This document shows positions 54,497-63,105 of a DNA stretch of 64,000 nt, piece by piece. The stretch is from the NCBI GenBank assembly GCA_026391435.1, contig JAPLEJ010000003.1, positions 1-64,000 of the forward strand, written 5' to 3'. Numbering within the stretch: the stretch's first letter is position 1; every line of letters begins with the position of its first letter. The stretch comes from Bacteroidota bacterium (lineage in GTDB: Bacteria; Bacteroidota; Bacteroidia; Chitinophagales; Chitinophagaceae). Position numbers and translations under genes: made by a program. Under the pieces are notes generated by a model that had not been told where the DNA came from, did not search any database, and saw only the letters and a program-made list of their open reading frames with translations.

Positions 54497-55206
54497 TGCA
54501 CCAAAGCTTGTTTATTTTTTTTAGCAAAAGGCAGGTAAAATAACCAAAAATGAAGCAAGCCTACTAATTCTAATACAATTAGATAATAAGGCCATTCGCC
54601 AATGACAAGTGGATTATTCACTTCGGGTTTAGCAGATAAAAACATATAATTAGCGCCCACCGCATAATTAACCAATCCAACTCCAACTGCTACAATTTGA
54701 GTGTAACCAAATATCCAAATCCAAGATTTAGGGCGTGGTCTAAAATCTAAATGCAAGATCATGTAAGCAATTACTAATAACATACCAGCATGATCAATAA
54801 AGTAAGCGTAAAAATTATAGCCATCCATGCCAAGGGTAAATTCTGGTGTAAGTAAGGAATGAATACCTCCTGCTAAGCCCCAATAGTATACGCATTCAGC
54901 CAACCATTGTTTGTAGTTCAGCAATAAAGCAATACACATAAAATAACTGATACTACATAAATGAGCAGGAAGATTTTGTTTTACATTCCAATACCCTTCT
55001 TGGTAGTTATAAAAATTCTCAAATAAGAAATTGATTGAAAAAAACAATGCTATAAAAGTAGCGTAGGTTTTAACATTTACTTTTTTGAAATGAAGGGGAA
55101 CTCGAACCACAATAGTGATGATTAAAATAATCATAACGATACATTCCCACCAAAACGGAGAGAAGGGTTCGATAAAAGCAGCTGGATGAATTTTTCCCAT
55201 AAGCAA
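54493..55206 (-). CDS. TIGR02206/YwaF-family membrane protein
   Basis: 237 residues with about seven hydrophobic helices. YwaF-family pattern: PFWWE near the start, LPAHLCSISYFMCIALLL and YYWGLAGGIHSLLTPE in the middle, and a membrane-embedded YMILH segment. No function is assigned to the family. Starts after a 48-base gap from the terminator of the DUF1080 gene. Confidence 0.78.
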   Translation of the reverse strand: MLMGKIHPAAFIEPFSPFWWECIVMIILIITIVVRVPLHFKKVNVKTYATFIALFFSINFLFENFYNYQEGYWNVKQNLPAHLCSISYFMCIALLLNYKQWLAECVYYWGLAGGIHSLLTPEFTLGMDGYNFYAYFIDHAGMLLVIAYMILHLDFRPRPKSWIWIFGYTQIVAVGVGLVNYAVGANYMFLSAKPEVNNPLVIGEWPYYLIVLELVGLLHFWLFYLPFAKKNKQALVH

Positions 55207-55251
55207 GTAATCCTTACCCTTAAAGTACTATATATTTCACATATTAACATC

Positions 55252-55287
55252 AAAAAACCCTTGAATGTATTGAACATCCAAGGGTTT
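55252..55287 (-). terminator. Rho-independent terminator of the DUF1080 gene
   Basis: Read on the minus strand, AAACCCTTG (55287 to 55279) pairs with CAAGGGTTT (55263 to 55255), with an additional ATGT/ACAT inner stem and a TTTTTTG tail. It follows the stop at 55324 by 36 bases. Confidence 0.78.
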
Positions 55288-55323
55288 GATATAAATTCTT
55301 TAAAGGAATTATTTTAAAGCACT

Positions 55324-56091
55324 TTATAATTCTCTAATCCAAATGTTTCTATAACTAATAGGGTTGCCATCATCGCCATGATCTTGAAAATAGAAGGGTA
55401 GTTTGCTATCATGTTTTTTATACACAGGTATTGCCGAATAATCGGTAGGGCCTAATATAGAAACATTGTTTTGTACCAATACACCATTATGTAAAACAGT
55501 TACTCGGCCTGGAGAACCAAGTTCACCATTGTCTTTAAATACAGGTGCTGTAAAAATGATATCATAAGATTGCCACTCGCCTGGTTTACGACTTGCATTT
55601 ACTAAAGGAGGATATTGTTTATAAACAGCAGCGGCTTGACCATTGGAGTAAGTGACATTATCATAGGAGTCTAAAACTTGAATCTCATATTTGCCCATTA
55701 AGTATACGCCACTATTTCCTCTTGCTTGACCGCTATTTTTTACGATGGAAGGTGTTCTAAATTCAACATGCAATTGACAATTGCCAAAAGCTTTTTTAGT
55801 GTATAAGTCACCGGCGCCTTTCACATCTGTCAAAGAACCATCTGCATCCAACTTCCATTTAACTGGAGTACCATCTAATTTTTGAAAAGCAGATAAATCT
55901 TTACCATTAAATAATATAATCGCATCCGAAGGTGCATCTGTATTAGTAGACCCTGCCGAAATAATAGGTACGGGTACCCAAGATTCTAAACTTTCAGGGG
56001 TTACCTTCCCAGTTTCTTGTTTTGTTTTTTGAGCGTTTGCATGAATACTAAAAATACAAATCGCCATAAAAGCCCATATACTTTTTTTCAT
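55324..56091 (-). CDS. Exported DUF1080 (3-keto-disaccharide hydrolase-like) protein
   Basis: 255 residues from the Met at 56091; the frame is open to 56181, but that part has no leader. Signal peptide cut after ANAQ (residue 20). DUF1080 concanavalin-like fold: IILFNGKDLSAFQKLDG, LYTKKAFGNCQLHVEFRTP, GNSGVYLMGKYEIQVLDS and the end FQDHGDDGNPISYRNIWIRE. Such proteins bind or hydrolyse glycosides and may serve surface glycan metabolism. Follows the ATP-grasp-SET gene after 76 bases, with its own terminator. Confidence 0.83.
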   Translation of the reverse strand: MKKSIWAFMAICIFSIHANAQKTKQETGKVTPESLESWVPVPIISAGSTNTDAPSDAIILFNGKDLSAFQKLDGTPVKWKLDADGSLTDVKGAGDLYTKKAFGNCQLHVEFRTPSIVKNSGQARGNSGVYLMGKYEIQVLDSYDNVTYSNGQAAAVYKQYPPLVNASRKPGEWQSYDIIFTAPVFKDNGELGSPGRVTVLHNGVLVQNNVSILGPTDYSAIPVYKKHDSKLPFYFQDHGDDGNPISYRNIWIREL

Positions 56092-56167
56092 ATAATAATT
56101 TGATTGTTTATTAAAGCAATTTAAGGAAAAGCAAGCTGCGAAACAATTTAATGTAGGTAATTTATGC

Positions 56168-57607
56168 TCAAAACTGAACATTCCCTTTTATCAAACCCCT
56201 ACACTTAGGGTCGCCACAACTACATTGGAATGGTTCCATGGTATGGTCTAAAAAATCAGCATAATCCAAAGTAAGTTCTTCTCCCTTTTTAATGTCTTTT
56301 TTGGCGATGACATTTAAACCCTTATAACCGCAGTTGGCATCACAGTGGTGATTTTGCGGGGCCCATTCTTCGGGTTGCAAATCCCATAATATATATACTT
56401 CCTTACCTATTGGATAAGCGTAGCGTCTAAAGTTTAATTTCTCACGCTCATCCCAATTTTCATCCATATATTTTTTGGTGATGATGCGTTGTGCTTTTTC
56501 CTCCCCTTTAAATAGTAGCGTGTTTTTAGGAAGATCATATTTTGCATAAATCCCATATCCCGAAATAGCATTCCCTTTAATTAAAAATAATTTTTCCTTT
56601 TTTTGATAACGCGCTATGCCTTCAATAATAATACGCTCCAAAAATCCTCTTTGCCCTGCAGCATCATGCATTAAAATATAATCTGCCGAACCCTCTAATC
56701 CTTTTTCGTAAAAAACAGAACAAGTAAAATTAATTTCTAAAAAATAGATATCGCCTTTTGCGTCCATTCTAAAATCCATACGAGCATAACCAACACCACT
56801 AAAAGACATAAATATTTGTTCGCCGATGGATTGAAGCTGCTTTGCTAAATTTATATCTTCAACAGGAATATTTGCATTAGGATGTAATTCGGATGTTTTT
56901 AATGCATAGGTTTTAAAAGCAAAACCTTCGGGAAAAATATATTCAACAGGTTTAAAACTTGTACAAGTTTTACCATCTGCATTGCCACATACTAATACTG
57001 TAAACTCACGGCCTTCGATATACTCCTCCACTAAAGCCGATCCAAATTCGGCTACTATTTTATTTACTTTTGTTATTAATTCTTTTTGATTGGTCACTTT
57101 GGAAGCATCATCCACACCTAAGCTATCACCTGCTTTAGCAGGTTTTACAAATAAAGGGAAATTTAAATTTCCAGGTAGTAAGGATAGGTCGTCCACTGAT
57201 TCAATTAATACATGTGCTGGTGTTTTTACATCTTCACAAAAAGCCAAATACTTCATGATGGTTTTTTGTGGATCGTACAAATTCACAGTTGGACCAGTAT
57301 AAGGAAGCCCTAATAAATCTAAACTCATAATGACATCAATGGAGGGGACTTTCCATTCTAAATAACCTTCACATAAATTAATATAGATGTCGTAATTTTT
57401 TTCCTTTAACTGTTTAAGTTGTTGGTAGGTGGTTAATTTATTTAAAAAGACATGATCTATATGCGCTTCAGGCATAATAGCTGATAGGTTTCTTTTAGGA
57501 TCATAATATTGGTAATCAACACCAGAGGTTGAATAATCAGGCTGTAAAACGCAAATTTTTAAATTGGTAAAACTAGCTGTATCATTTAATAGGGGGAGGT
57601 GGCGCAT
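56168..57607 (-). CDS. D-Ala-D-Ala-ligase-like ATP-grasp fused to a C-terminal SET methyltransferase
   Basis: 479 residues from Met 57607, four bases after the upstream stop; a start at 57640 would add eleven residues. Residues 15-325: Ddl-like ATP-grasp with INLCEG (about 76-81), ATP-binding FVKPAKAGDSLG (Lys155) and metal ligands Glu291 and Asn293 in LEINFTC. Residues 348-459: SET domain with GYGIYAK (350-356), NHHCDAN (419-425) and EELTLDYAD (444-451, Tyr449). Residues 462-470: post-SET cysteines C462, C464 and C469 in CSCGDPKCRG. A ligase joined to a protein-lysine methyltransferase is predicted; the substrate is unknown. Partner gene is the ATP-grasp at 57612. Confidence 0.85.
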   Translation of the reverse strand: MRHLPLLNDTASFTNLKICVLQPDYSTSGVDYQYYDPKRNLSAIMPEAHIDHVFLNKLTTYQQLKQLKEKNYDIYINLCEGYLEWKVPSIDVIMSLDLLGLPYTGPTVNLYDPQKTIMKYLAFCEDVKTPAHVLIESVDDLSLLPGNLNFPLFVKPAKAGDSLGVDDASKVTNQKELITKVNKIVAEFGSALVEEYIEGREFTVLVCGNADGKTCTSFKPVEYIFPEGFAFKTYALKTSELHPNANIPVEDINLAKQLQSIGEQIFMSFSGVGYARMDFRMDAKGDIYFLEINFTCSVFYEKGLEGSADYILMHDAAGQRGFLERIIIEGIARYQKKEKLFLIKGNAISGYGIYAKYDLPKNTLLFKGEEKAQRIITKKYMDENWDEREKLNFRRYAYPIGKEVYILWDLQPEEWAPQNHHCDANCGYKGLNVIAKKDIKKGEELTLDYADFLDHTMEPFQCSCGDPKCRGLIKGNVQF

Positions 57608-57611
57608 AATT

Positions 57612-58724
57612 TTATTTTTTTCGTCTAGCGAATGCGTCATTGATAATATGAATCACTAATTCGGTAAAGCTCTGATTGGCAAATCTTAGAATGGCACCAA
57701 TAGAAGTGTAGTTCTCATCTTCACTGATACCACATTGTGCATTTACTTCGAGTACATAAGGCTTACCGGTTTTGGCGTCAACTCGAACATCTACTCTAGT
57801 GTATCCAGTACCATTGACAGCAGCATACGCGTCCCATGAAATTTGTTGAATAGCTAATTTAGTATCACTTGGGCTAGCTTGATATTGATAAAAATTTTCG
57901 TCAGCAGGCATGGGTGTTTCATCTTCATAAATTTCCCAAAGTCGATCAAAGGATAATATTTTTTCATTTTCAGGAAGAGAGGAATGAAAAACTCTTTCTA
58001 CAGGCGGATAAATTTTAGCATACTCCGGCTGATGATAAGTTCCTACAATCATGACGGTGTATTCGGGCCCTTGTACAAAAGATTCTGCTAAAATACCATC
58101 TGTTGCAAGATCCCATCCTCTATAGCCTTCAAACATTTTATCTAATTGTAATTGCAAGTCAGTAGGGTTATCAACTACATTTTTAATTCCCAAACCTAAG
58201 CTGCCCCCAGATACGGCTGGCTTTACGATTAAAGGACTCCCTAAATTTTTGATGAGGTCCTTTGGTTTAACCTCTCCATTTATTTTAATGGCTTCCCATT
58301 TTGGAGTAGGGACACCCGCTTCATCAAAAGCCTTCTTCATTGGAATTTTTGAAGTGGTGATGTCATAAAAATAATCATCCGCTCCTGTGTAGACCAATTG
58401 TTTTTCCTCTAATGCTTTGATTACCGATAATCCTGGTGCGCCATTTATTTCATCGCCATCACATAAATTTAATACAACAGGGAAAAATAATCCCTTTTGT
58501 CTTTCATTTGCAATCTCTTGAATGACAGTTTTATAAGTTTCTAATGAAACAGGTTGCCATTGCCAAGGCAATTCAAGTTCAGCAAATACGCGTGTATATT
58601 CCTCGATACTTTGACTAAAATCATAGTAGTAAGATAAATTGGGGTCAGGATTATCCAAGGCGGGAGCAAGCACCCAAACCTTCAAATGACCAATTGGCAC
58701 AAAGGGATAAAATAGGTTACGCAA
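57612..58724 (-). CDS. Stand-alone D-Ala-D-Ala-ligase-like ATP-grasp protein
   Basis: 370 residues. N-lobe with VVLNLCDGDEINGAPGLS (84-101, the Ddl NxxDG-type block), Lys168 in IVKPAVSGGSLGLG and C-lobe YTRVDVRVDAKTG plus YVLEVNAQCGIS with metal ligands Glu327 and Asn329. True Ddl enzymes have PGxT where this has CGIS, so it may join other amino acids or peptides. It is the first gene of the pair and overlaps or abuts the start of the ATP-grasp-SET gene. No murF or ddl neighbour, so cell-wall synthesis is unlikely. Confidence 0.83.
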   Translation of the reverse strand: MRNLFYPFVPIGHLKVWVLAPALDNPDPNLSYYYDFSQSIEEYTRVFAELELPWQWQPVSLETYKTVIQEIANERQKGLFFPVVLNLCDGDEINGAPGLSVIKALEEKQLVYTGADDYFYDITTSKIPMKKAFDEAGVPTPKWEAIKINGEVKPKDLIKNLGSPLIVKPAVSGGSLGLGIKNVVDNPTDLQLQLDKMFEGYRGWDLATDGILAESFVQGPEYTVMIVGTYHQPEYAKIYPPVERVFHSSLPENEKILSFDRLWEIYEDETPMPADENFYQYQASPSDTKLAIQQISWDAYAAVNGTGYTRVDVRVDAKTGKPYVLEVNAQCGISEDENYTSIGAILRFANQSFTELVIHIINDAFARRKK

Positions 58725-58892
58725 TGATGATTAGATAGTGGAATGGTTAGTAATTATCAATGAAGTTATAAAATTTATATTACTGACAAATAATTAGGGG
58801 GTTTAATTTGATCACTACTTTATACGAAGTCTTTAGAGGGAATGTTAGGATAATAGAAAATACATGATTAGGGCCCTTTGTCATCATTTTTA

Positions 58893-58920
58893 TTGCCATT
58901 GATACTTTAACATAGGTTTG
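58893..58920 (+). promoter_or_regulatory. Promoter: TTG-17-TAGGTTTG for the LuxR-type gene
   Basis: -33 TTG (58893-58895), 17 bases, -7 TAGGTTTG (58913-58920), all matching the consensus. The ATG at 58983 lies 62 bases after the box, leaving a leader that holds two related inverted repeats. Confidence 0.55.
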
Positions 58921-58934
58921 TTTATCAATGTATT

Positions 58935-58981
58935 ATAAGCTTATCGTTGTTTTACTTTATTATAAACCAATAAGCCTTATT
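58935..58981 (+). promoter_or_regulatory. Pair of ATAAG/CTTAT inverted repeats in the leader
   Basis: ATAAGCTTAT (58935-58944) and AATAAG-C-CTTATT (58969-58981) share the half-sites ATAAG and CTTAT; centres are about 35 bases apart and the second ends at the base before the start ATG. They could be autoregulatory operators of the downstream regulator. The rest of 58725-58982 shows no gene. Confidence 0.4.
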
Positions 58982-58982
58982 T

Positions 58983-59702
58983 ATGCAAAGCCAAGTAATC
59001 ATATGTGATCAACAAACAGTGTATGCGATAGGATGTGGGTCACTTCTTCATGATCATCCTAAGTTTAATGGGTATTGTATCATCCATACCCTACAGGAAT
59101 TGAATGAAATGATGTCTATAGATGATCCCAAAACTGAATTCCCGCAAGTTTTAGTACTGGATAGTGGCATGTTGAACTTTGCTCAATCACAAACTATTAT
59201 AACAATTCAATCCATTAAAAAGCGTATACCTATTATGATATTATTTAATGAAGAAGATGATTTTCACTTGTATAACTTAATCGATATTGGTTTTTCGGTC
59301 ATTGTTTCAAGGCAGATTTCTGAGCAGGATTGGGTAAAAGCGTTGTTAATGGCAGAACAAGACAAGGTATATTTTTGCGCTAACATTGCTGATAAGGTTT
59401 TTGCCTTAGTGAATCAAATGGATAAAATCAAGCAAATGGAAAGGATGCGCCAACTGACTATTTATGATAAATATATTTTAGTAAGAATATGCGAGGAAGC
59501 ATCTAGTAAACAAATAGCATATGAAGTAGGGCATAGTAAACGCACCATCGAAGGACATCGGACTAAGTTAATGCAACAGTTTGATGTTAAAAATGTAGCA
59601 GGCTTAGTTAAAATTACTTTTTTAACTAAGTTGTACGATCATTATTTAATGAACCCCGGCTTATATGATGTTACTTTATGTGCTAAAACATCGGCCTTGT
59701 AA
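58983..59702 (+). CDS. LuxR-type response regulator with degenerate receiver domain
   Basis: 239 residues. Receiver-like alpha/beta domain (1-125) with a candidate phospho-acceptor Asp60 in VLDSG; the paired acidic residues and conserved lysine of true receivers are not evident, so phosphorylation is uncertain. Residues 155-215 are a GerE/LuxR helix-turn-helix (EEASSKQIAYEVGHSKRTIE and HRTKLMQQFDVKNVAGLV). No histidine kinase is adjacent. Divergent from the ATP-grasp pair, which it may control. Its last 61 bases overlap the end of the opposing acylase gene. Confidence 0.8.
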   Translation: MQSQVIICDQQTVYAIGCGSLLHDHPKFNGYCIIHTLQELNEMMSIDDPKTEFPQVLVLDSGMLNFAQSQTIITIQSIKKRIPIMILFNEEDDFHLYNLIDIGFSVIVSRQISEQDWVKALLMAEQDKVYFCANIADKVFALVNQMDKIKQMERMRQLTIYDKYILVRICEEASSKQIAYEVGHSKRTIEGHRTKLMQQFDVKNVAGLVKITFLTKLYDHYLMNPGLYDVTLCAKTSAL

Positions 59703-61876
59703 AAATGAATGGTTTTAAATTCTCCATTAATATACATTTGGGCTTGATCAGTGAAATGACTTGAGCTTGCAAATCTACTTTGCCCGCCAGTAATGATGGT
59801 TTTAGCTACTAATTTTTTACCAAATGAAACTGCGGCTATAAAGCTATTGCCAGTATAACCATATCGTTTTTTAGTATGATCATAGCGCTTACTTTCAAAC
59901 GAAGGAAGGGATCCCCATCTGGAAGAAGCTTGCGCTACAGGCCAGCTGAAAGCATCATCATTCATCAAAGCACCTTCTTCTACGCGTTGATACCTATTGA
60001 TGTCCCCCCAAGGGATTTCCCATGTTCCATAAAGCTTTTCAAGTTGTTCTAAAGTCGAGTTTAATAGGCTTAATTTTTTTTCAATGGGTACTTCATTTAC
60101 CATTCGCTCATACTTTTTTATTATTTGAGTACCTTCTTCCTCGGTGATAGCTGGGGGTATTTCTAAACTCCACTTTGTTGCCCACTCAATGGCTAGGGAA
60201 GTAGCCACTGAATTTATTGCAGCATCATGATCCCAATCCGATAAATATTGAATGGCTTTTTTAAGTGAGGGGCTTAGGTTCATTTTTTTTGCGTCCTCTA
60301 AAAAACTAGGAAGTAAAATATCAAAGGCAGATAAGTGTCGATTGTATCCAAGCTGAATCAACTCGTCTAAATCAATTTTTCCTATACGCTCTAATAATTT
60401 TACTGCAGTAATTCCTCGGCCATTTTCACCATCAGGTGCCATATAGTAAGGGTACTTACTGGCTTTTGGACTTTGATTGCCCGCCATGGTAAAGGGAGTA
60501 GAATTACAATTTTGTAACCATCCATTAGCTGGATTAATACTTTGTACAATTTCATTTAATGGATGTACGCCTTGCCAATCCGTATTACTGGTACTTCCTT
60601 CGACTGGCTTACTATAATCATATTGAGTATTGCGCTTGGGCATAAAATTTCCATGCCAATAAGCAATATTACCGTCTGCATCTGCATATACTGTGTTGTT
60701 ACTATTATTGGCTAATAATGATAATGCAGTTTGGTACGCTCTTAAATTTTTTGATTTAGTTCTAGTCCAACATTCTATTAATGCATTTAGTGAACGATTG
60801 TTTTCTTTCAAGCTCAACCACTTTCCTTGGCGACTACCCATGATTGGGCCATGCCCAGTTTTGTAAGTTGTGAAATATTTAATGGGTTGTTGTCCATTAT
60901 CATTGTAACGAATAGGAATATTTCTTTGTTTCATTGGCAATATATTATTATCCAACTCATAAAACCATTCACTATTTTTTTCTGTTACTTTTTCTAAAAA
61001 CACATCTGCGACATCTGCATAACTACTAGTATGCATCCATCCGCAATTTTCATTGAAGCCCTGATAGATAAACATTTGCCCCCATGTTACAGCACCATAC
61101 ACATTTAAACCCTGCTCACTCACCATGTGCATTTCGGATCTAAAATAAAATGGAACATGAGGATTAATATATAATAAGGAAGCACCATTTTTACTATGTA
61201 TAGGAGCAATAGCAAATCCATTTGAGCCTTTTAGCGTTTTCTCCTCCATATCAAAAGGCGCAGTTTTTTCCACTATCAATGAATTTGTATTTATGAGAGA
61301 TGCCCTATTTTTAGAGGTCCCGTAAAATTGTTTTACATCCATCATTTTAATACCACCAGCTCTGGTAGGAGAAACACTGCCATCTGTCCACATTAAATGA
61401 TACCATGGTTTAAAATAGTGGATTGCTTTAGGCTTTACTTCTGGATGTTTGTATAAATAAAAATTGATACCATCGGCGTGCGCAATAAGTAATTCTTTAA
61501 ACCAAATAGGACTATTATTAAAATCTTTTATAGCATCACTGCTGTCTTGAATTAATCGCATCATTAAGTCATCATAAATAGCAATTTCTCCTTTTACTTC
61601 GGCAGTCCTACCCAGCATTTCTAAAAAATTCATTTCAATTTGTTCAAAATTTTCCTCGCATTGTGCATACATTAATCCAAAAACAGCATCTGCATCTGTT
61701 TTCCCATATATATGAGGAATATCCCATTCGTCTTTTATAATTGTAGTTTGATGCGCGTGTTTTTCACATCTTGCTTTATCAAGCGAAGTCCATTGTTGCG
61801 CATTTAATTCACGATAACTAAAAATATTACTAATAAAAATAATTAATACAGCTATATTCAATATACTGGTTTTCAT
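59642..61876 (-). CDS. Penicillin acylase family protein (Ntn hydrolase), second copy
   Basis: 744 residues. Signal peptide cut near LNAQ (residue 27). Processing site GSNGFAI with Gly217-Ser218; Ser218 is the nucleophile after autocleavage. Beta part has LLYINPHVPFYFRSEMH and ENCGWMHTSSYADVADVF. It shares only the family layout with the 51974 protein, so it is a distant paralogue. Acyl-homoserine-lactone or other amide acylation states are possible substrates. Its 3' end overlaps the LuxR-type gene by 61 bases. Confidence 0.85.
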   Translation of the reverse strand: MKTSILNIAVLIIFISNIFSYRELNAQQWTSLDKARCEKHAHQTTIIKDEWDIPHIYGKTDADAVFGLMYAQCEENFEQIEMNFLEMLGRTAEVKGEIAIYDDLMMRLIQDSSDAIKDFNNSPIWFKELLIAHADGINFYLYKHPEVKPKAIHYFKPWYHLMWTDGSVSPTRAGGIKMMDVKQFYGTSKNRASLINTNSLIVEKTAPFDMEEKTLKGSNGFAIAPIHSKNGASLLYINPHVPFYFRSEMHMVSEQGLNVYGAVTWGQMFIYQGFNENCGWMHTSSYADVADVFLEKVTEKNSEWFYELDNNILPMKQRNIPIRYNDNGQQPIKYFTTYKTGHGPIMGSRQGKWLSLKENNRSLNALIECWTRTKSKNLRAYQTALSLLANNSNNTVYADADGNIAYWHGNFMPKRNTQYDYSKPVEGSTSNTDWQGVHPLNEIVQSINPANGWLQNCNSTPFTMAGNQSPKASKYPYYMAPDGENGRGITAVKLLERIGKIDLDELIQLGYNRHLSAFDILLPSFLEDAKKMNLSPSLKKAIQYLSDWDHDAAINSVATSLAIEWATKWSLEIPPAITEEEGTQIIKKYERMVNEVPIEKKLSLLNSTLEQLEKLYGTWEIPWGDINRYQRVEEGALMNDDAFSWPVAQASSRWGSLPSFESKRYDHTKKRYGYTGNSFIAAVSFGKKLVAKTIITGGQSRFASSSHFTDQAQMYINGEFKTIHFYKADVLAHKVTSYKPGFIK

Positions 61877-61936
61877 AGTAAAGCTTTGAAATTTTTAATT
61901 GAATGTATTTCGAATACCATTTAAAGTTAGGCAAAA

Positions 61937-61969
61937 AAAAAGCACAAACAAAGGTTGCTTGTGCTTTTT
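61937..61969 (-). terminator. Rho-independent terminator of the sugar isomerase gene
   Basis: Stem AAAAAGCACAA (minus strand, from 61969) with TTGTGCTTTTT (to 61937) and 11-base loop, followed by a T run on the minus strand. It lies 16 bases after the stop at 61985. Confidence 0.75.
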
Positions 61970-61984
61970 AAAAGGTGATTTTTA

Positions 61985-62911
61985 CTATATCCCCCAAGAC
62001 TTTATTTTGTTTAAATCAATTTTTGCACATTCTAATGGTGTTCGATTTTGGTAGGATTCTTGCTCGACTATAAAATGGTGCGCCCCTCCTATTTTTTTTG
62101 CTAATAAACTAACTGCTTTTGGGTCTACCACACCATCTCCTAAGATAGTGCTCTCGTAGCCATCTCCCATTTCGCCCTTTTCTACTTTGATTTCATCTTT
62201 CACATGCAATGAAGGGAATCTGCCAGGATATTTATTAATCCAATCTTTTCCTCTTGCGCCCGCGCCGTACATATTTCCAAAGTCAAGTTGTTGAACAACT
62301 AGGCTAGGGTCTGTGTTTTTTAATATTAAATCATAAATAATTTCTCCATTGACTTTTTCAGTAAATTCAAAATTGTGATTATGATAACCGAATGTCATTC
62401 CATATTTTTTACATAACACTCCACATTTGTTGAATACTTCCATTTGAAATTTAAATGCATCATAAGAATTTCTAATTTTTTCATCTATCGATGGACTTAT
62501 TACATAGGTTTGACCCAAGGTAGCAGCGTCATCAACAGTATACTTCCATTCGTCAGTGAAATCATTCGTTGATTTATTAAAGTGTTCAACATCCATAACG
62601 GTATGCCCACTTGGCATATGAAGTCCTAAAGAGTCCAATATTTTTTTAAAATCTTTTGCATTGTATCCATAAAATTTACGATCAATATAATTAGCGTGTT
62701 CAACATGCTGATAACCCATTTTAGCTAATGCAGTTAAAGTGCTCAATGGATCTTTTTTCATATCAGCACGAACAGAATACAATTGAATACCAATTAAATT
62801 TTTTACTTTTTCAATGCTGTCATTTTTAGACCAAAGTACACTAGGTTTTAAACTTGCACCTGCAAGTACCAAGGAGGCATTTTGAATAAATTTTCGTCTT
62901 GAATTTTGCAT
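61985..62911 (-). CDS. Tat-exported sugar phosphate isomerase/epimerase-like TIM-barrel protein
   Basis: 308 residues. Twin-arginine leader NSRRKFIQNASLVLAGASL. Xylose-isomerase-like barrel: IGIQLYSVRADMKKDP, GYQHVEHANY, GYHNHNFEF, QLDFGNMYGAG, LHVKDEI and HFIVEQESY with His/Glu/Asp residues that bind a divalent metal. Periplasmic members of this family act on keto sugars or inositols; exact substrate unknown. Last gene on the minus strand before the repeat-rich intergenic region. Confidence 0.83.
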   Translation of the reverse strand: MQNSRRKFIQNASLVLAGASLKPSVLWSKNDSIEKVKNLIGIQLYSVRADMKKDPLSTLTALAKMGYQHVEHANYIDRKFYGYNAKDFKKILDSLGLHMPSGHTVMDVEHFNKSTNDFTDEWKYTVDDAATLGQTYVISPSIDEKIRNSYDAFKFQMEVFNKCGVLCKKYGMTFGYHNHNFEFTEKVNGEIIYDLILKNTDPSLVVQQLDFGNMYGAGARGKDWINKYPGRFPSLHVKDEIKVEKGEMGDGYESTILGDGVVDPKAVSLLAKKIGGAHHFIVEQESYQNRTPLECAKIDLNKIKSWGI

Positions 62912-62971
62912 CTTATCCTATTTTAGGATTTAAATTTACATAAAAAATAGGGATAATCTTACCCCCCTTTT

Positions 62972-62985
62972 TTGATGAAAATCAA
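62972..62985. promoter_or_regulatory. FNR-type site TTGAT-GAAA-ATCAA
   Basis: Exact match to the Crp/Fnr-family consensus TTGAT-N4-ATCAA, centred about 67 bases upstream of the isomerase start on the minus strand. Suggests control by an FNR-like regulator, to be confirmed by finding other copies. Confidence 0.5.
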
Positions 62986-63105
62986 CTTTTCAAGTCTTCG
63001 CCATCTCGATTTAGACTCCTATATTGTAAGTCAATAAATGAGAGCGTCGGTGTTCATGGCAAATAGGACCGAAATAGGCACCATGTCTGTTAAACTAAAC
63101 CATTC

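Noticed and set aside
58780-58887. A 35-residue minus-strand frame upstream of the ATP-grasp pair as a graspetide precursor
   Set aside because: It contains no Asp or Glu acceptors, overlaps the predicted LuxR-gene promoter and has no signs of a leader; the ATP-grasp enzymes are also Ddl-like rather than graspetide-ligase-like.
16125-61876. Beta-lactam biosynthesis or resistance cluster, suggested by isopenicillin-N-epimerase-like, beta-lactamase-family and penicillin-acylase genes
   Set aside because: The genes are scattered over 45 kb, each belongs to a broad hydrolase or PLP family with many other functions, and no ACV synthetase or IPNS gene is present.
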